NCBI GenBank assembly: GCA_900316475.1
Contig: ONDA01000004.1
Coordinates: 1-64,000 of the forward strand
Length of the DNA: 64,000 nt
Direction of reading: 5' to 3'
From: an uncultured Prevotellaceae bacterium
GTDB lineage: Bacteria > Bacteroidota > Bacteroidia > Bacteroidales > Bacteroidaceae
Positions 1 through 8,134 of the stretch are shown here, piece after piece (position 1 is the stretch's first letter; each line of letters opens with the position of its first letter). A program made the translations under genes and the position numbers. The notes beneath the pieces were generated by a model. The model saw only the letters and a list, made by a program, of their open reading frames with translations. It was not told the origin of the DNA and made no database searches.

Positions 1-116
1 TGACAAAAACAGGGCGCAGCAGCAAACGGCAGAATGGAGAGCCCACCGCAATTTGTTATTTTTGCTTCGTTTTGTTCTCCAAAATTCAATGCTCGGCAAA
101 AAAAGAATGTTTTCTT

Positions 117-146
117 TTGTTTTGCTCTCGACTTTTCGTAACTTTG
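117..146 (+). promoter_or_regulatory. Bacteroidetes-type promoter of the aldo/keto reductase gene
   Basis: TTG at 117-119, 19 nt, then TAACTTTG at 139-146, matching the -33/-7 promoter form of Bacteroidetes. The predicted transcript starts about 22 nt before the ATG at 175. No GTTTC/GANAC half-sites of the PUL type lie upstream. The bases 1-116 hold nothing I can assign. Confidence 0.6.
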
Positions 147-174
147 CAAAAGCTAACCCGAACGAGATAGACAT

Positions 175-1530
175 ATGGATGACAAAAGACAAAACATGAA
201 TCGGCGCGAGTTCCTCAAAAGACTGGGACTCGGTGCAGGATCGGCCGTGGCGTTGATGGCATTGGAACCGCTGAACGCATTGGCACAAGACAAGAAGGAC
301 ACTACGGTGAAAGGACGCATGACCTACCGCGTGCAGCACGGCTCGGGCGAACAGGTGTCGCTCCTGGGCTTTGGCATGATGCGCCTGCCGAACAATCAGG
401 ACGAGGTGAACCAGATGGTGGACTACGCCATTGAGCACGGCGTGAACTACTTCGACACGGCACCGATGTATATGGGCGGACAGTCGGAGGTGCTCACGGG
501 CAACGCGCTCGCCCGTCATCCGCGTGAAAAGTTCTTCGTGGCCACGAAGATGTCGAACCAGAACCGCCGCCTGTGGTCGTTCGACGAGTCGAAAGCCATG
601 TACGAACGGTCATTCGAGCGGCTGAAGGTGGACCACATCGACTACTACCTGCTACACAGCATCGGCGGCGGTATGGAATCGCTGAAAGGACGCTTCCTCG
701 ACAACGGCATCCTCGACTTCCTGCTGAAGGAGCGCGAGGCAGGCCGCATCAAGCACCTCGGCTTCTCGTACCACGGCGACGTGCGCGACTTCGACTGGCT
801 GCTCGACCGGCAGGAGGAGTACCACTGGGACTTCTGCCAGATTCAGATGAACTTCCTCGACTGGCGACACGCCTCGCTACGCGGCGGACGGCGCGTAGAT
901 GCCGACGCCGAATACCTATACGGCAAATGCGAGAAACAGGGCGTGCAGTGTGTCATCATGGAACCGCTGCGCGGCGGTGCCTTCGGCCGTATGGCTCAGG
1001 AACTGACCGACCAGCTGAAGGCTGTCCGTCCGGACGACAGCACGGCGCGCTGGGCTTTCCGCTGGGTAGGCTCCTACCCCAACATCCTGACCACGTTGAG
1101 CGGCATGAACCGTATGGAGCACGTCAAGGAGAACGTCGAGACTTTCTCGCCGCTGGAGGTGTGTACCGAGGCCGAGAACAAGCTGCTGGCCAATATCGCC
1201 GACCAGATGTCGGGCTTCCCCACCATTCCCTGCACCACCTGCGAATACTGCATGCCCTGCCCCTATGGCGTCGACATACCCGGCAACTTCGCTTACTACA
1301 ACGAGGCTGTGAACAGCCACGTACTGCCGCTGCCCGACAAAAGTGCCGCCGACTTCGCTGCACGCAAGCAGCAGTTCGTCGACGGCTATCAGAAAGCGCT
1401 GGCCGACCAGAAGAAGTGGGCCTATCAGTGTCAGGACTGCGAGGAATGCCTCTCGAAGTGTCCGCAACAGATACGCATCCCCAACCAGATGGCGCGCATC
1501 GTAGAAACACTGCGCGGCCCCCGAATTTGA
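175..1530 (+). CDS. Tat-exported aldo/keto reductase with C-terminal 4Fe-4S motifs
   Basis: A 451-aa aldo/keto reductase. The N-terminus has a twin-arginine signal (NRREFLKRLGLGAG) followed by a hydrophobic stretch, so export in folded form is expected. The TIM-barrel domain (about residues 50-330) shows the family catalytic set: Asp and Tyr in FDTAPMY, Lys in FVATKMS, His in YYLLHS. The C-terminal part has two cysteine clusters, CTTCEYCMPC and CQDCEECLSKC, that look like ferredoxin-type 4Fe-4S binding sites; this architecture is a known aldo/keto reductase subgroup in Bacteroidales. The substrate is unknown. A second possible ATG at 196 would still keep the Tat motif. It has its own promoter and is convergent with the GH43 gene, so it is probably not part of the PUL. 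Confidence 0.9.
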   Translation: MDDKRQNMNRREFLKRLGLGAGSAVALMALEPLNALAQDKKDTTVKGRMTYRVQHGSGEQVSLLGFGMMRLPNNQDEVNQMVDYAIEHGVNYFDTAPMYMGGQSEVLTGNALARHPREKFFVATKMSNQNRRLWSFDESKAMYERSFERLKVDHIDYYLLHSIGGGMESLKGRFLDNGILDFLLKEREAGRIKHLGFSYHGDVRDFDWLLDRQEEYHWDFCQIQMNFLDWRHASLRGGRRVDADAEYLYGKCEKQGVQCVIMEPLRGGAFGRMAQELTDQLKAVRPDDSTARWAFRWVGSYPNILTTLSGMNRMEHVKENVETFSPLEVCTEAENKLLANIADQMSGFPTIPCTTCEYCMPCPYGVDIPGNFAYYNEAVNSHVLPLPDKSAADFAARKQQFVDGYQKALADQKKWAYQCQDCEECLSKCPQQIRIPNQMARIVETLRGPRI

Positions 1531-1547
1531 GAGCCGCACAGCAAATA

Positions 1548-1611
1548 TTAATTCTTTGAATAACGGAAGGAGTTGACGTCTACATAGCCGCCGGCTTTTT
1601 TCGTGGCGTGT
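1548..1611 (-). pseudogene. Eroded 3' end of a second GH43 gene
   Basis: Bases 1551-1609 align with 1728-1786, the end of the neighbouring GH43 gene, at 53 of 59 positions by eye. On the minus strand the fragment reads ATKKAGGYVDVNSFRYSKN then stop, against ATKKVGGYVDVDFFRYSKNE in the intact gene. Most differences keep the protein similar, which suggests a once-functional paralogue now reduced to its last 20 codons. Beyond 1611 I see no further homology. Confidence 0.75.
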
Positions 1612-1646
1612 GCACACCGGAACCGGCCCTACTGTGCATAATGAAC

Positions 1647-1718
1647 TACGAATTTCACGAATTACACGAATTTTATGATGAATATAATGAACAAAGATTT
1701 GAAGATTTAAAAGATTTA
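1647..1718. repeat. Two short degenerate tandem repeats
   Basis: At 1647-1675 the unit ACGAATT recurs about three times (spacing 9-10 nt); at 1693-1718 the unit AAGATTT recurs three times. They lie between the convergent reductase and GH43 genes, where I see no clear terminator hairpin. They belong to the set of short repeat families seen across this window. Confidence 0.6.
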
Positions 1719-1721
1719 TTT

Positions 1722-3341
1722 TCATTCATTCTTTGAATATCGGAAGAAGTCGACGTCAACGTAGCCGCCGACTTTTTTCGTGGCGTAGTTGAAGATGCCG
1801 AACTTCGTGCCCATGAAGAAGCGGCGGTAGTCGAACGACATACGGTAGTTCTTCGTGCCTATCTGTGTCCATTGCTCGCCGTCGAGGCTGTAGAAGAAGT
1901 TGGCTACGTCGTGGTGGCCGGGCTGGAAGTCGCCGTCAAGACGGAGCCAAAGTTTTTTAGAGGAGAGCGGTATGCTCTCAATAACTTTCTCATCGACATT
2001 GGTAACGGCTTTCTCGCGGTCGGTCAGGCTCACCTTCTGCTCGCTCATCTCAAGCGTCAGTTTCTTGCCATTCTTCTTCACGGTGAGCACGCCGCTGTCG
2101 CCGTTGAAGGCTGTCAGACCGGCACGGTCGCCATCCTTCATCTTCGACAAGTCCAGGCAGACGAAGCCACTGCACGTCGGACCCTCCATACGCTGCGTCA
2201 GCGTGTTGGGAGCCAGATAGAGGTTGGGCACCACGCGGTTGGTCTTCAGACGCAGGAATCCCGGACGCTCCGTCAGGCTCCATGCCTTGTCAATGGGATT
2301 ATGGTTCCACTGCCAGTGCAAGCCCAACTTTGACGATGAGAATTCGTCGGAACACACGATGCCACGAGTGTAATTACTCCCCTCGCCATTGGGAGAGGGG
2401 TCGGGGGTGAGGCTTCTATAGGGGCGCATCGTGGCGGGCACCTTACCCTGCTCGTCGCCTAACTGCGGCCAACCGTCAATCCAGCGCACCGGCGACAGCG
2501 TCAGCACACGGCCTACACCGCCACGGTCCTGGAACATAATGCCATACCAGTCGCCCTCCTCGGTATCAACGATGGTGCCCTGGGCCAGATAGGAGAAGCC
2601 GCCGAAGTCGCTCTCCAAGATGACGTTCTTCTCCCACTTGCCATTCAGGTCCTTCGTGCGGTAGCACACCTCGCGGCGATGACGGCCGGGAGCATAGACA
2701 TGGCTGATGAGCAGGGCATAGTAGGTGCCGCGATGCTTGATGACACGGGTACCCTCCAACAGGCCGCGCTCGTCGGCCTCACGCTGGAAGTAATGGCGGT
2801 GACTACCCTCGACGACTCCCTTCAGGTCGCGCGTCAGCTGACACATCTCACCCGTTCCGAAGAACACGTAGGGTGTGCCGTCGTCATCGAAGAACAACGT
2901 GGCGTCATGGAAGTGGCGCAGACGGGAGTGGATAGTCCACGGACCCTCGGCCTTCGGAGCGGTGAAGATGTAGGTCTGGCCCATCGGACCGCCCTCGTTG
3001 GGGGCTAACAGTGCCCAGAACTTTCCGTCATGGTACTTCAGCGATGTGGCCCACTGGCCGCGGCCGTAGACCGTACCTTCCTGCAGGTCGTACTTCGGCG
3101 AGTCCGTCAGCCGGTCGAAGATATAGCCTACGGTCTCCCAGTGCTTCAGGTCTTTCGATGCCATGACGGGGGCACCGGGCATGAGGTGCATGGTGGTTGT
3201 CACCATATAGAATGTGTCGCCGACGCGTATAACGTCGGGGTCGGGCGTATCGGCCCACAGCATCGGGTTGACGATGTCGTCCTTGGCCGCCAAACCTTGG
3301 ACAGCCACGAAGGTCAGTAAAAACAAAAATAATTTCTTCAT
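1722..3341 (-). CDS. GH43 family glycosidase (probable beta-xylosidase/alpha-L-arabinofuranosidase)
   Basis: A 539-aa exported enzyme. The ATG at 3341 begins a typical signal peptide (MKKLFLFLLTFVAVQGLAA); longer upstream starts would put the -7 box inside the gene. The five-bladed propeller shows the GH43 acid residues: Asp in ADTPDPDVI, Asp in FHDATLFFD and Glu in LLEGTRVI. A C-terminal beta-sandwich domain follows (about residues 330-539, containing LDGDFQPGHHDVANFFYS), as in two-domain xylan-acting GH43 enzymes. Between the domains is an in-frame palindromic repeat translated as SLTPDPSPNGEGS. Its promoter carries the PUL half-site pair. It would remove xylose or arabinose from xylo-oligosaccharides; the exact specificity is not readable. 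Confidence 0.88.
   Translation of the reverse strand: MKKLFLFLLTFVAVQGLAAKDDIVNPMLWADTPDPDVIRVGDTFYMVTTTMHLMPGAPVMASKDLKHWETVGYIFDRLTDSPKYDLQEGTVYGRGQWATSLKYHDGKFWALLAPNEGGPMGQTYIFTAPKAEGPWTIHSRLRHFHDATLFFDDDGTPYVFFGTGEMCQLTRDLKGVVEGSHRHYFQREADERGLLEGTRVIKHRGTYYALLISHVYAPGRHRREVCYRTKDLNGKWEKNVILESDFGGFSYLAQGTIVDTEEGDWYGIMFQDRGGVGRVLTLSPVRWIDGWPQLGDEQGKVPATMRPYRSLTPDPSPNGEGSNYTRGIVCSDEFSSSKLGLHWQWNHNPIDKAWSLTERPGFLRLKTNRVVPNLYLAPNTLTQRMEGPTCSGFVCLDLSKMKDGDRAGLTAFNGDSGVLTVKKNGKKLTLEMSEQKVSLTDREKAVTNVDEKVIESIPLSSKKLWLRLDGDFQPGHHDVANFFYSLDGEQWTQIGTKNYRMSFDYRRFFMGTKFGIFNYATKKVGGYVDVDFFRYSKNE
2377..2413. repeat. Palindromic repeat inserted in frame in the GH43 gene
   Basis: CTCCCCTC at 2377-2384 is mirrored by GAGAGGGG at 2393-2400, followed by TCGGGGGTGAGGC. 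In the minus-strand frame it encodes LTPDPSPNGEGS. Units of this kind are widespread in Bacteroidetes genomes. It sits in the linker between the propeller and the C-terminal domain, where an insertion is likely to be tolerated. Confidence 0.8.
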
Positions 3342-3376
3342 CACGATAATGGTTTTGTGAGTTATCATACTGTGTG

Positions 3377-3441
3377 CAAAGTTACAAAAGAACACGCAGA
3401 AAACACCCATCTGTCGTTTCATATTCTTTCTTTCATGTCGC
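3377..3441 (-). promoter_or_regulatory. PUL promoter of the GH43 gene with 21-bp-spaced half-sites
   Basis: On the minus strand the -7 box is TAACTTTG (3377-3384). Thirty-one nt further upstream lie the half-sites GTTTC (3416-3420) and GTCGC (3437-3441) as written on the plus strand, exactly 21 bp apart. The same arrangement recurs at the other PUL promoters and is the proposed HTCS binding site. Confidence 0.6.
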
Positions 3442-3475
3442 AAAACAGGCAAGAATACAAAAAAACATTAAACAA

Positions 3476-3508
3476 TTGCGTATTATCAATATTTTTTTAC
3501 TAAATTTG
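3476..3508 (+). promoter_or_regulatory. Promoter of the CE1-GH3-GH51 operon
   Basis: TTG at 3476-3478 and TAAATTTG at 3501-3508, spaced 22 nt, a little longer than usual. No half-site pair is found at the expected 31-nt distance on this strand, so the operon may use the shared upstream site at 3416-3441 or be regulated differently. Confidence 0.45.
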
Positions 3509-3542
3509 CTCACAGAATGAGAACCTTCAAAAGCTACTGACA

Positions 3543-5462
3543 ATGAAAAGACTATTCCTTTGCCTCACGAGCGTCCTCTGCACAGCAGCAGTTTCGGCGC
3601 AGCCCAGTCCGAACAACGACGGAACGGTGACCTTCCGTTACAAGAACGACTCAGCCAAGAACGTACAGGTTGACGTGCAGTTCTGTGGCCGTAAAGACAT
3701 GAAACGTGGTGCCGACGGCACGTGGACCGTCACCCTCGGCCCGGCAGCTCCCGACCTCTACCCCTACCACTATATCGTCGACGGTCTGAACGTCATGGAC
3801 CCGGAGAATCCACAGTACTTCCCCAACGAGGGCTTTAAGAACAGTCTCCTCGAGATTCCGTCCACGGCGGGCAGCCTGCCCCACGACATCCGTAATGTGC
3901 CCCACGGCCGCCTGGAGTATATCCACTACTTCTCCAAGAGCCTCGGTGCCACCAACCAGGCTGTGGTCTACCTGCCGCCGCGCTATATGGAGAACCAACA
4001 GAAGCGATACCCCGTCTTCTACCTCATCAGCGGCACCACCGACACTGAGGAGGTTTATTATAAGGTGGGACGCGTCAACTACATCCTCGACAACCTCATT
4101 GCCGACAAAATGGCGAACGAGATGATTGTCGTGCTGCCCTACGGTAATCCTACCAAACTGCTGAATGCCGGCAGTGACGCTGCCACCCAGCCACAGACGA
4201 AGTTCGGCGGCGATCCCTTCAGCCGCGACCTCATCGAAGACCTGATGCCCTACATCGACCGTACCTACCGCACACGCGCCGACCGCAACCACCGCGCCAT
4301 CGGCGGTTTCTCACGCGGCGGCAACCAGGCTCTCTACAACGGTCTGACGAACCTCGACAAGTTCTCATACCTCTGTTCCTACAGCTCGTTCACGTCGACA
4401 GACATCCCGCAGGTCTACGACCAGAGTGCTGAGACGAACAAGAAGATTCACCTCTTCTGGCTCGGCGTGGGCACCGACGACTTCCTCTATGGCAACGCCC
4501 GCGACTACATGGAATTCCTTGACAAGAAAGGCATACGCAGCGTCAAGGAGCTGACAAACGACAAGTTCGGCCACACATGGATGAACGCCAAGTACTTCCT
4601 GGCCAAGACGTTGCCATTGCTCTTCAACAAGAAAGCTTCCGAAGTTGCTATGAAGGAAGCAAAGCCGGCACCGGCAGCCACGGGCAAGGAACCGCAGTTC
4701 ACGCCGGGTGTCATGGCACGCCTCTTCCCGCGTCCCATCATCTCGCCAGAGTACGACCAGCAGGGTATCACCTTCCGTCTGAAGGCTCCCGAGGCGCGCA
4801 AGGTTGAGCTTTGGGCAGAGATGTTGTTGGAACCAAAGCCCATGGTGCGCGATACGGACGGCGTCTGGACGGTCAGACAGGACGAATATATCTTCGAGAC
4901 CTTCAGATACTGCTTCCTCGTTGACGGCACACCCATCGCCGACCCCAACAACATGAACTTGTCGCCAGACCTGGGGTTCAAGTATAGTATTTCCAACAAC
5001 CCGAACTCGCCTTTCAACTTCGCATCGATGGGCGACATACAGCACGGACGCACGGGCTACGACGTGGAGCGCCAGGAGGCCTGGTACATGTCGGCCATGC
5101 CGCAGACACCCACCATCCCCGCATTCATACAGCTCATCCCCGGCAAGAACGACACGATGGAGAGCTGGTTCAAGGTGGGCGGAGCCGATGCCATCGCCGA
5201 CCGCCTGCTGGCCGACGGCAAGACCAAGCCCTGCGTCATCACCACCAGCAACCTGGAGTTCATGCGGCAGGCGAACATGCCACAGATGCCGGGCTTCAGG
5301 GTCAGGACGCTCAAGGCCGACGACTACCCGACATGGCCGCAGCGCCGGCGCGCTCTCTTCCGTCTGCTGATAGAGATAGGTAAAGAGCCGGCTCCCTCAT
5401 TTGGCGGTTTCGGAGGGGGCCGTGGTTTCGGCGGGGGCAATCCGAACGACAACGGACAATAA
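3543..5462 (+). CDS. CE1-like esterase with duplicated, partly degenerate architecture
   Basis: A 639-aa exported protein (signal MKRLFLCLTSVLCTAAVSAQ). Order: an early-set Ig-like domain (about 24-110), an alpha/beta-hydrolase esterase (about 120-370) with nucleophile motif GGFSRGG and a late FGHTW histidine, a second early-set domain (about 395-485), then a shortened second esterase-like segment (about 495-615). The second copy keeps the VGGADAIADRLLADGKTKP stretch that parallels VGRVNYILDNLIADKMANE of the first, but lacks the GxSxG region, so it is probably inactive. The tail is glycine-rich (GGFGGGRGFGGG). By family and context it is a feruloyl or acetyl-xylan esterase that removes ester groups from xylan. 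It starts a co-directional operon with GH3 (14 bp gap) and GH51. Confidence 0.82.
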   Translation: MKRLFLCLTSVLCTAAVSAQPSPNNDGTVTFRYKNDSAKNVQVDVQFCGRKDMKRGADGTWTVTLGPAAPDLYPYHYIVDGLNVMDPENPQYFPNEGFKNSLLEIPSTAGSLPHDIRNVPHGRLEYIHYFSKSLGATNQAVVYLPPRYMENQQKRYPVFYLISGTTDTEEVYYKVGRVNYILDNLIADKMANEMIVVLPYGNPTKLLNAGSDAATQPQTKFGGDPFSRDLIEDLMPYIDRTYRTRADRNHRAIGGFSRGGNQALYNGLTNLDKFSYLCSYSSFTSTDIPQVYDQSAETNKKIHLFWLGVGTDDFLYGNARDYMEFLDKKGIRSVKELTNDKFGHTWMNAKYFLAKTLPLLFNKKASEVAMKEAKPAPAATGKEPQFTPGVMARLFPRPIISPEYDQQGITFRLKAPEARKVELWAEMLLEPKPMVRDTDGVWTVRQDEYIFETFRYCFLVDGTPIADPNNMNLSPDLGFKYSISNNPNSPFNFASMGDIQHGRTGYDVERQEAWYMSAMPQTPTIPAFIQLIPGKNDTMESWFKVGGADAIADRLLADGKTKPCVITTSNLEFMRQANMPQMPGFRVRTLKADDYPTWPQRRRALFRLLIEIGKEPAPSFGGFGGGRGFGGGNPNDNGQ

Positions 5463-5476
5463 CCAACCATAACCAA

Positions 5477-8116
5477 ATGAAAAAAACTACGATGATGGCG
5501 GTAGTGACCGCCTTACTAAGCACTGCCGAGGCATCGGCACAGAACAAGTACGTGTGGCAGGATCCCGACAAGCCCAGGACAGAACGGGTGGAGAACCTGC
5601 TGAGTATGCTGAAACCTGAGGAGAAGGTGGGGCTGATGATGAACAAGTCGGCCTCCATCGATCGTCTCGGCATTCCCAGCTACAACTGGTGGAGCGAAGC
5701 CTGCCACGGCGTGCGACAGGGTGGCTACACCGTCTACCCGCAGCCCATCGGTATGGCGGCGGCCTTCAACGAGCAGCTGGTCTATGACGTCTTCTCGCAG
5801 GTGAGCGACGAGGCCCGTGCCAACTGGAACCGCTCGGACCATAACCAGTTCAACGTGCCACAGGGCGTCACCTACTACCCCGGCAACCCCGAACTGACGT
5901 TCTGGTGCCCGAACGTGAACATCTTCCGCGACCCACGCTGGGGACGCGGACAGGAGACCTGCGGCGAAGACCCTTACATGAACGCCGTACTCGGCCTGCA
6001 AACCGTACTCGGCATGCAGGGCAACGACCCACACTACCTGAAGACCCACGCCTGTGCCAAGCACTACGCCGTACACAGCGGTCCGGAGCCGCTGCGCCAC
6101 TCGATGAACGTGGAGCCTACGAACCGCGACCTCTGGGAGACCTACCTGCCTGCCTTCAAGACCCTGGTCAAAAAGGGTAACGTGCGCGAGGTGATGTGTG
6201 CCTACCAGCGCTTCGAGGGAAAGCCATGCTGCACCAGCGACCGCCTGCTCATCGACATTCTGCGCAACAAGTGGGGCTACGACGGACTGGTGGTCACCGA
6301 CTGCGACGCCATCAACAACTTCTTCAACCGTGGACAGCACGAGACGCACAAAGACCCGCTCTCGGCATCGGTCGACGCCGTGCTCAACGGTACCGACCTG
6401 GAGTGCGGCAAGGTGTTTATGAGTCTTGCCGAAGGACTGAAGAAGGGACTCATCAAGGAGAGCGACCTCGACGGCCACCTGCGCCGCACACTGCTCGGCC
6501 GTTTCGAACTGGGTATGTTCGACCCCGCCGAACGACTCCCATGGGCAACGCTGCCCGCCTCAACCATCTCCTGCGAGAAGCACGACCTGCTGGCCACACA
6601 GGCGGCATGTGAGTCGATGGTGCTGTTAGAGAACAAGAGTATCCCCTCCCAAGGAGGGGCTTTGAAACCAGTGCTGCCGCTATCGAAGCAAATCAGGACG
6701 CTGGCCGTCGTCGGACCCAACGCCGACGACGTGGAGCTGCTCAACGGCAACTACGGCGGCACGCCTACCAAGGAGCACCAGCACTCGCTGCTCAGCGGCA
6801 TCAAGGCGGCTCTGCCCAACACCAAGATTATCTATCAGAAGGCGTGCGAGCTGAACGATGAATACAACACCATACACCATCTGCAGGACTTCAACGACGG
6901 CAAGGGTGTGAAGGTGGAGTTCTGGAACAACCGCGAGCGCAGCGGCAAGCCCGTGAAGACAGGCTATTACAACGAACTCAACTTCTCGACTTTCGGCGCC
7001 TGGGGCTTTGCCGAGGGCGTCAACAACGACAACCTGGCCGTCCGCATCAGCGGTGAATACACCGCCACGTTTACCGGCGAGATGAAATACACACTCTCTA
7101 CCGACAACGGCTACGTGCTGAAGGTCAACGGCCAACTGGTCGAGGAGAACAAGGGCGGCGGTGGCCGGCGCGGCTTCGGACGCCGTGGAAGAGTGGAGTA
7201 CAAGTCGTTTGCCGTCACCAAGGGACAGACCTACGACGTCTGTATAGAGTACAGCCGTGGCAACGGCAACTTCGCCATGCTGCGCGGCGACATCTGCGAA
7301 CGACGCTTAGTGGACTTCACCGACCTGGCCAACGAGGTGAAGGAAGCCGACGCCATCGTCATCATCGGCGGCATCTCTGCACGCATGGAGGGCGAAGGCG
7401 GTGACAAGCAGGACATAGAACTGCCTCGCGTACAGCAGCTCCTGCTCCGCGCCATGCACGCCACCGGCAAGCCCGTCGTCTTCGTCAACTGCTCTGGTTC
7501 AGCCATCGCCTTCGGCAGTGTCGAAGGACAGTACGACGCACTGCTGCAGGCCTGGTACCCCGGACAGGGCGGTGCCAAGGCGCTGGCTAAGGTGCTCGTC
7601 GGCGACTATAACCCCGGTGGTAAGCTGCCCGTCACGTTCTACCGCTCCACGGCCGACCTGCCCGACTTCATGGACTACTCGATGAAGAACCGCACCTACC
7701 GCTACTTCACCGGTCAGCCGCAGTATGCCTTCGGCTACGGACTGAGCTACACGACGTTCAACGTGGGCCAGGGCAGCCTCTCGGCAAAATCCGGACATAT
7801 CAAGAACCTCAGACTGACAGTCACCGTCCCTGTTACCAATACCGGCAACTGCGAAGGCACGGAGACGATACAGGTCTACGTGAAAGCGCTTGACGACCCG
7901 GGGGCGCCCATCAAGGCACTGAAGGGATTCAAGAAGCTGGCTCTCAAGCCGGGGGAGACGAAACAGGCCGTGATTGCCCTCGACAGCGAGGCTTTCGAAT
8001 ACTACGACGAGAGCATCGACGAACTGGCTCCCCGTGCCGGTCGCTACCAGATTCTCTACGGCACGTCCTCACGTCAGGAAGACTTGCAGAAACTCGATTT
8101 CACATTAAACCAATAA
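5477..8116 (+). CDS. GH3 beta-xylosidase/beta-glucosidase with PA14 insert
   Basis: An 879-aa exported GH3 enzyme. The N-terminal barrel has the nucleophile region GLVVTDCDAI (Asp). The second alpha/beta domain is interrupted by a PA14-type module (about residues 470-610, starting VKVEFWNNRE), as in several xylan-acting GH3 enzymes of Prevotella and Bacteroides. A fibronectin-III-like domain ends the protein. The PA14 loop holds an Arg/Gly-rich run (GGGGRRGFGRRGR). Just after the barrel, a palindromic repeat adds the residues IPSQGGALKP before the conserved VLPLSK. In the PUL it most likely releases xylose from xylo-oligosaccharides in the periplasm; glucosidase activity cannot be excluded from sequence. 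Confidence 0.88.
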   Translation: MKKTTMMAVVTALLSTAEASAQNKYVWQDPDKPRTERVENLLSMLKPEEKVGLMMNKSASIDRLGIPSYNWWSEACHGVRQGGYTVYPQPIGMAAAFNEQLVYDVFSQVSDEARANWNRSDHNQFNVPQGVTYYPGNPELTFWCPNVNIFRDPRWGRGQETCGEDPYMNAVLGLQTVLGMQGNDPHYLKTHACAKHYAVHSGPEPLRHSMNVEPTNRDLWETYLPAFKTLVKKGNVREVMCAYQRFEGKPCCTSDRLLIDILRNKWGYDGLVVTDCDAINNFFNRGQHETHKDPLSASVDAVLNGTDLECGKVFMSLAEGLKKGLIKESDLDGHLRRTLLGRFELGMFDPAERLPWATLPASTISCEKHDLLATQAACESMVLLENKSIPSQGGALKPVLPLSKQIRTLAVVGPNADDVELLNGNYGGTPTKEHQHSLLSGIKAALPNTKIIYQKACELNDEYNTIHHLQDFNDGKGVKVEFWNNRERSGKPVKTGYYNELNFSTFGAWGFAEGVNNDNLAVRISGEYTATFTGEMKYTLSTDNGYVLKVNGQLVEENKGGGGRRGFGRRGRVEYKSFAVTKGQTYDVCIEYSRGNGNFAMLRGDICERRLVDFTDLANEVKEADAIVIIGGISARMEGEGGDKQDIELPRVQQLLLRAMHATGKPVVFVNCSGSAIAFGSVEGQYDALLQAWYPGQGGAKALAKVLVGDYNPGGKLPVTFYRSTADLPDFMDYSMKNRTYRYFTGQPQYAFGYGLSYTTFNVGQGSLSAKSGHIKNLRLTVTVPVTNTGNCEGTETIQVYVKALDDPGAPIKALKGFKKLALKPGETKQAVIALDSEAFEYYDESIDELAPRAGRYQILYGTSSRQEDLQKLDFTLNQ
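6643..6659. repeat. Short palindrome inserted in the GH3 gene
   Basis: CCCCTCC-CAA-GGAGGGG, a 7-bp-armed palindrome, is read in frame within the GH3 coding sequence, in the linker between its two catalytic-region domains. It resembles the palindromes at 2377-2413 and 12417-12509. Confidence 0.6.
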
Positions 8117-8134
8117 ATATTCAACAAAAACAAA

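Noticed and set aside
1646-1720. Terminator between the reductase and GH43 genes
   Set aside because: The sequence is repetitive but I find no stable hairpin followed by a T run.
3342-3452. Longer N-terminus of the first GH43 protein
   Set aside because: It would put the promoter and operator in the coding region and hide the signal peptide that begins at 3341.
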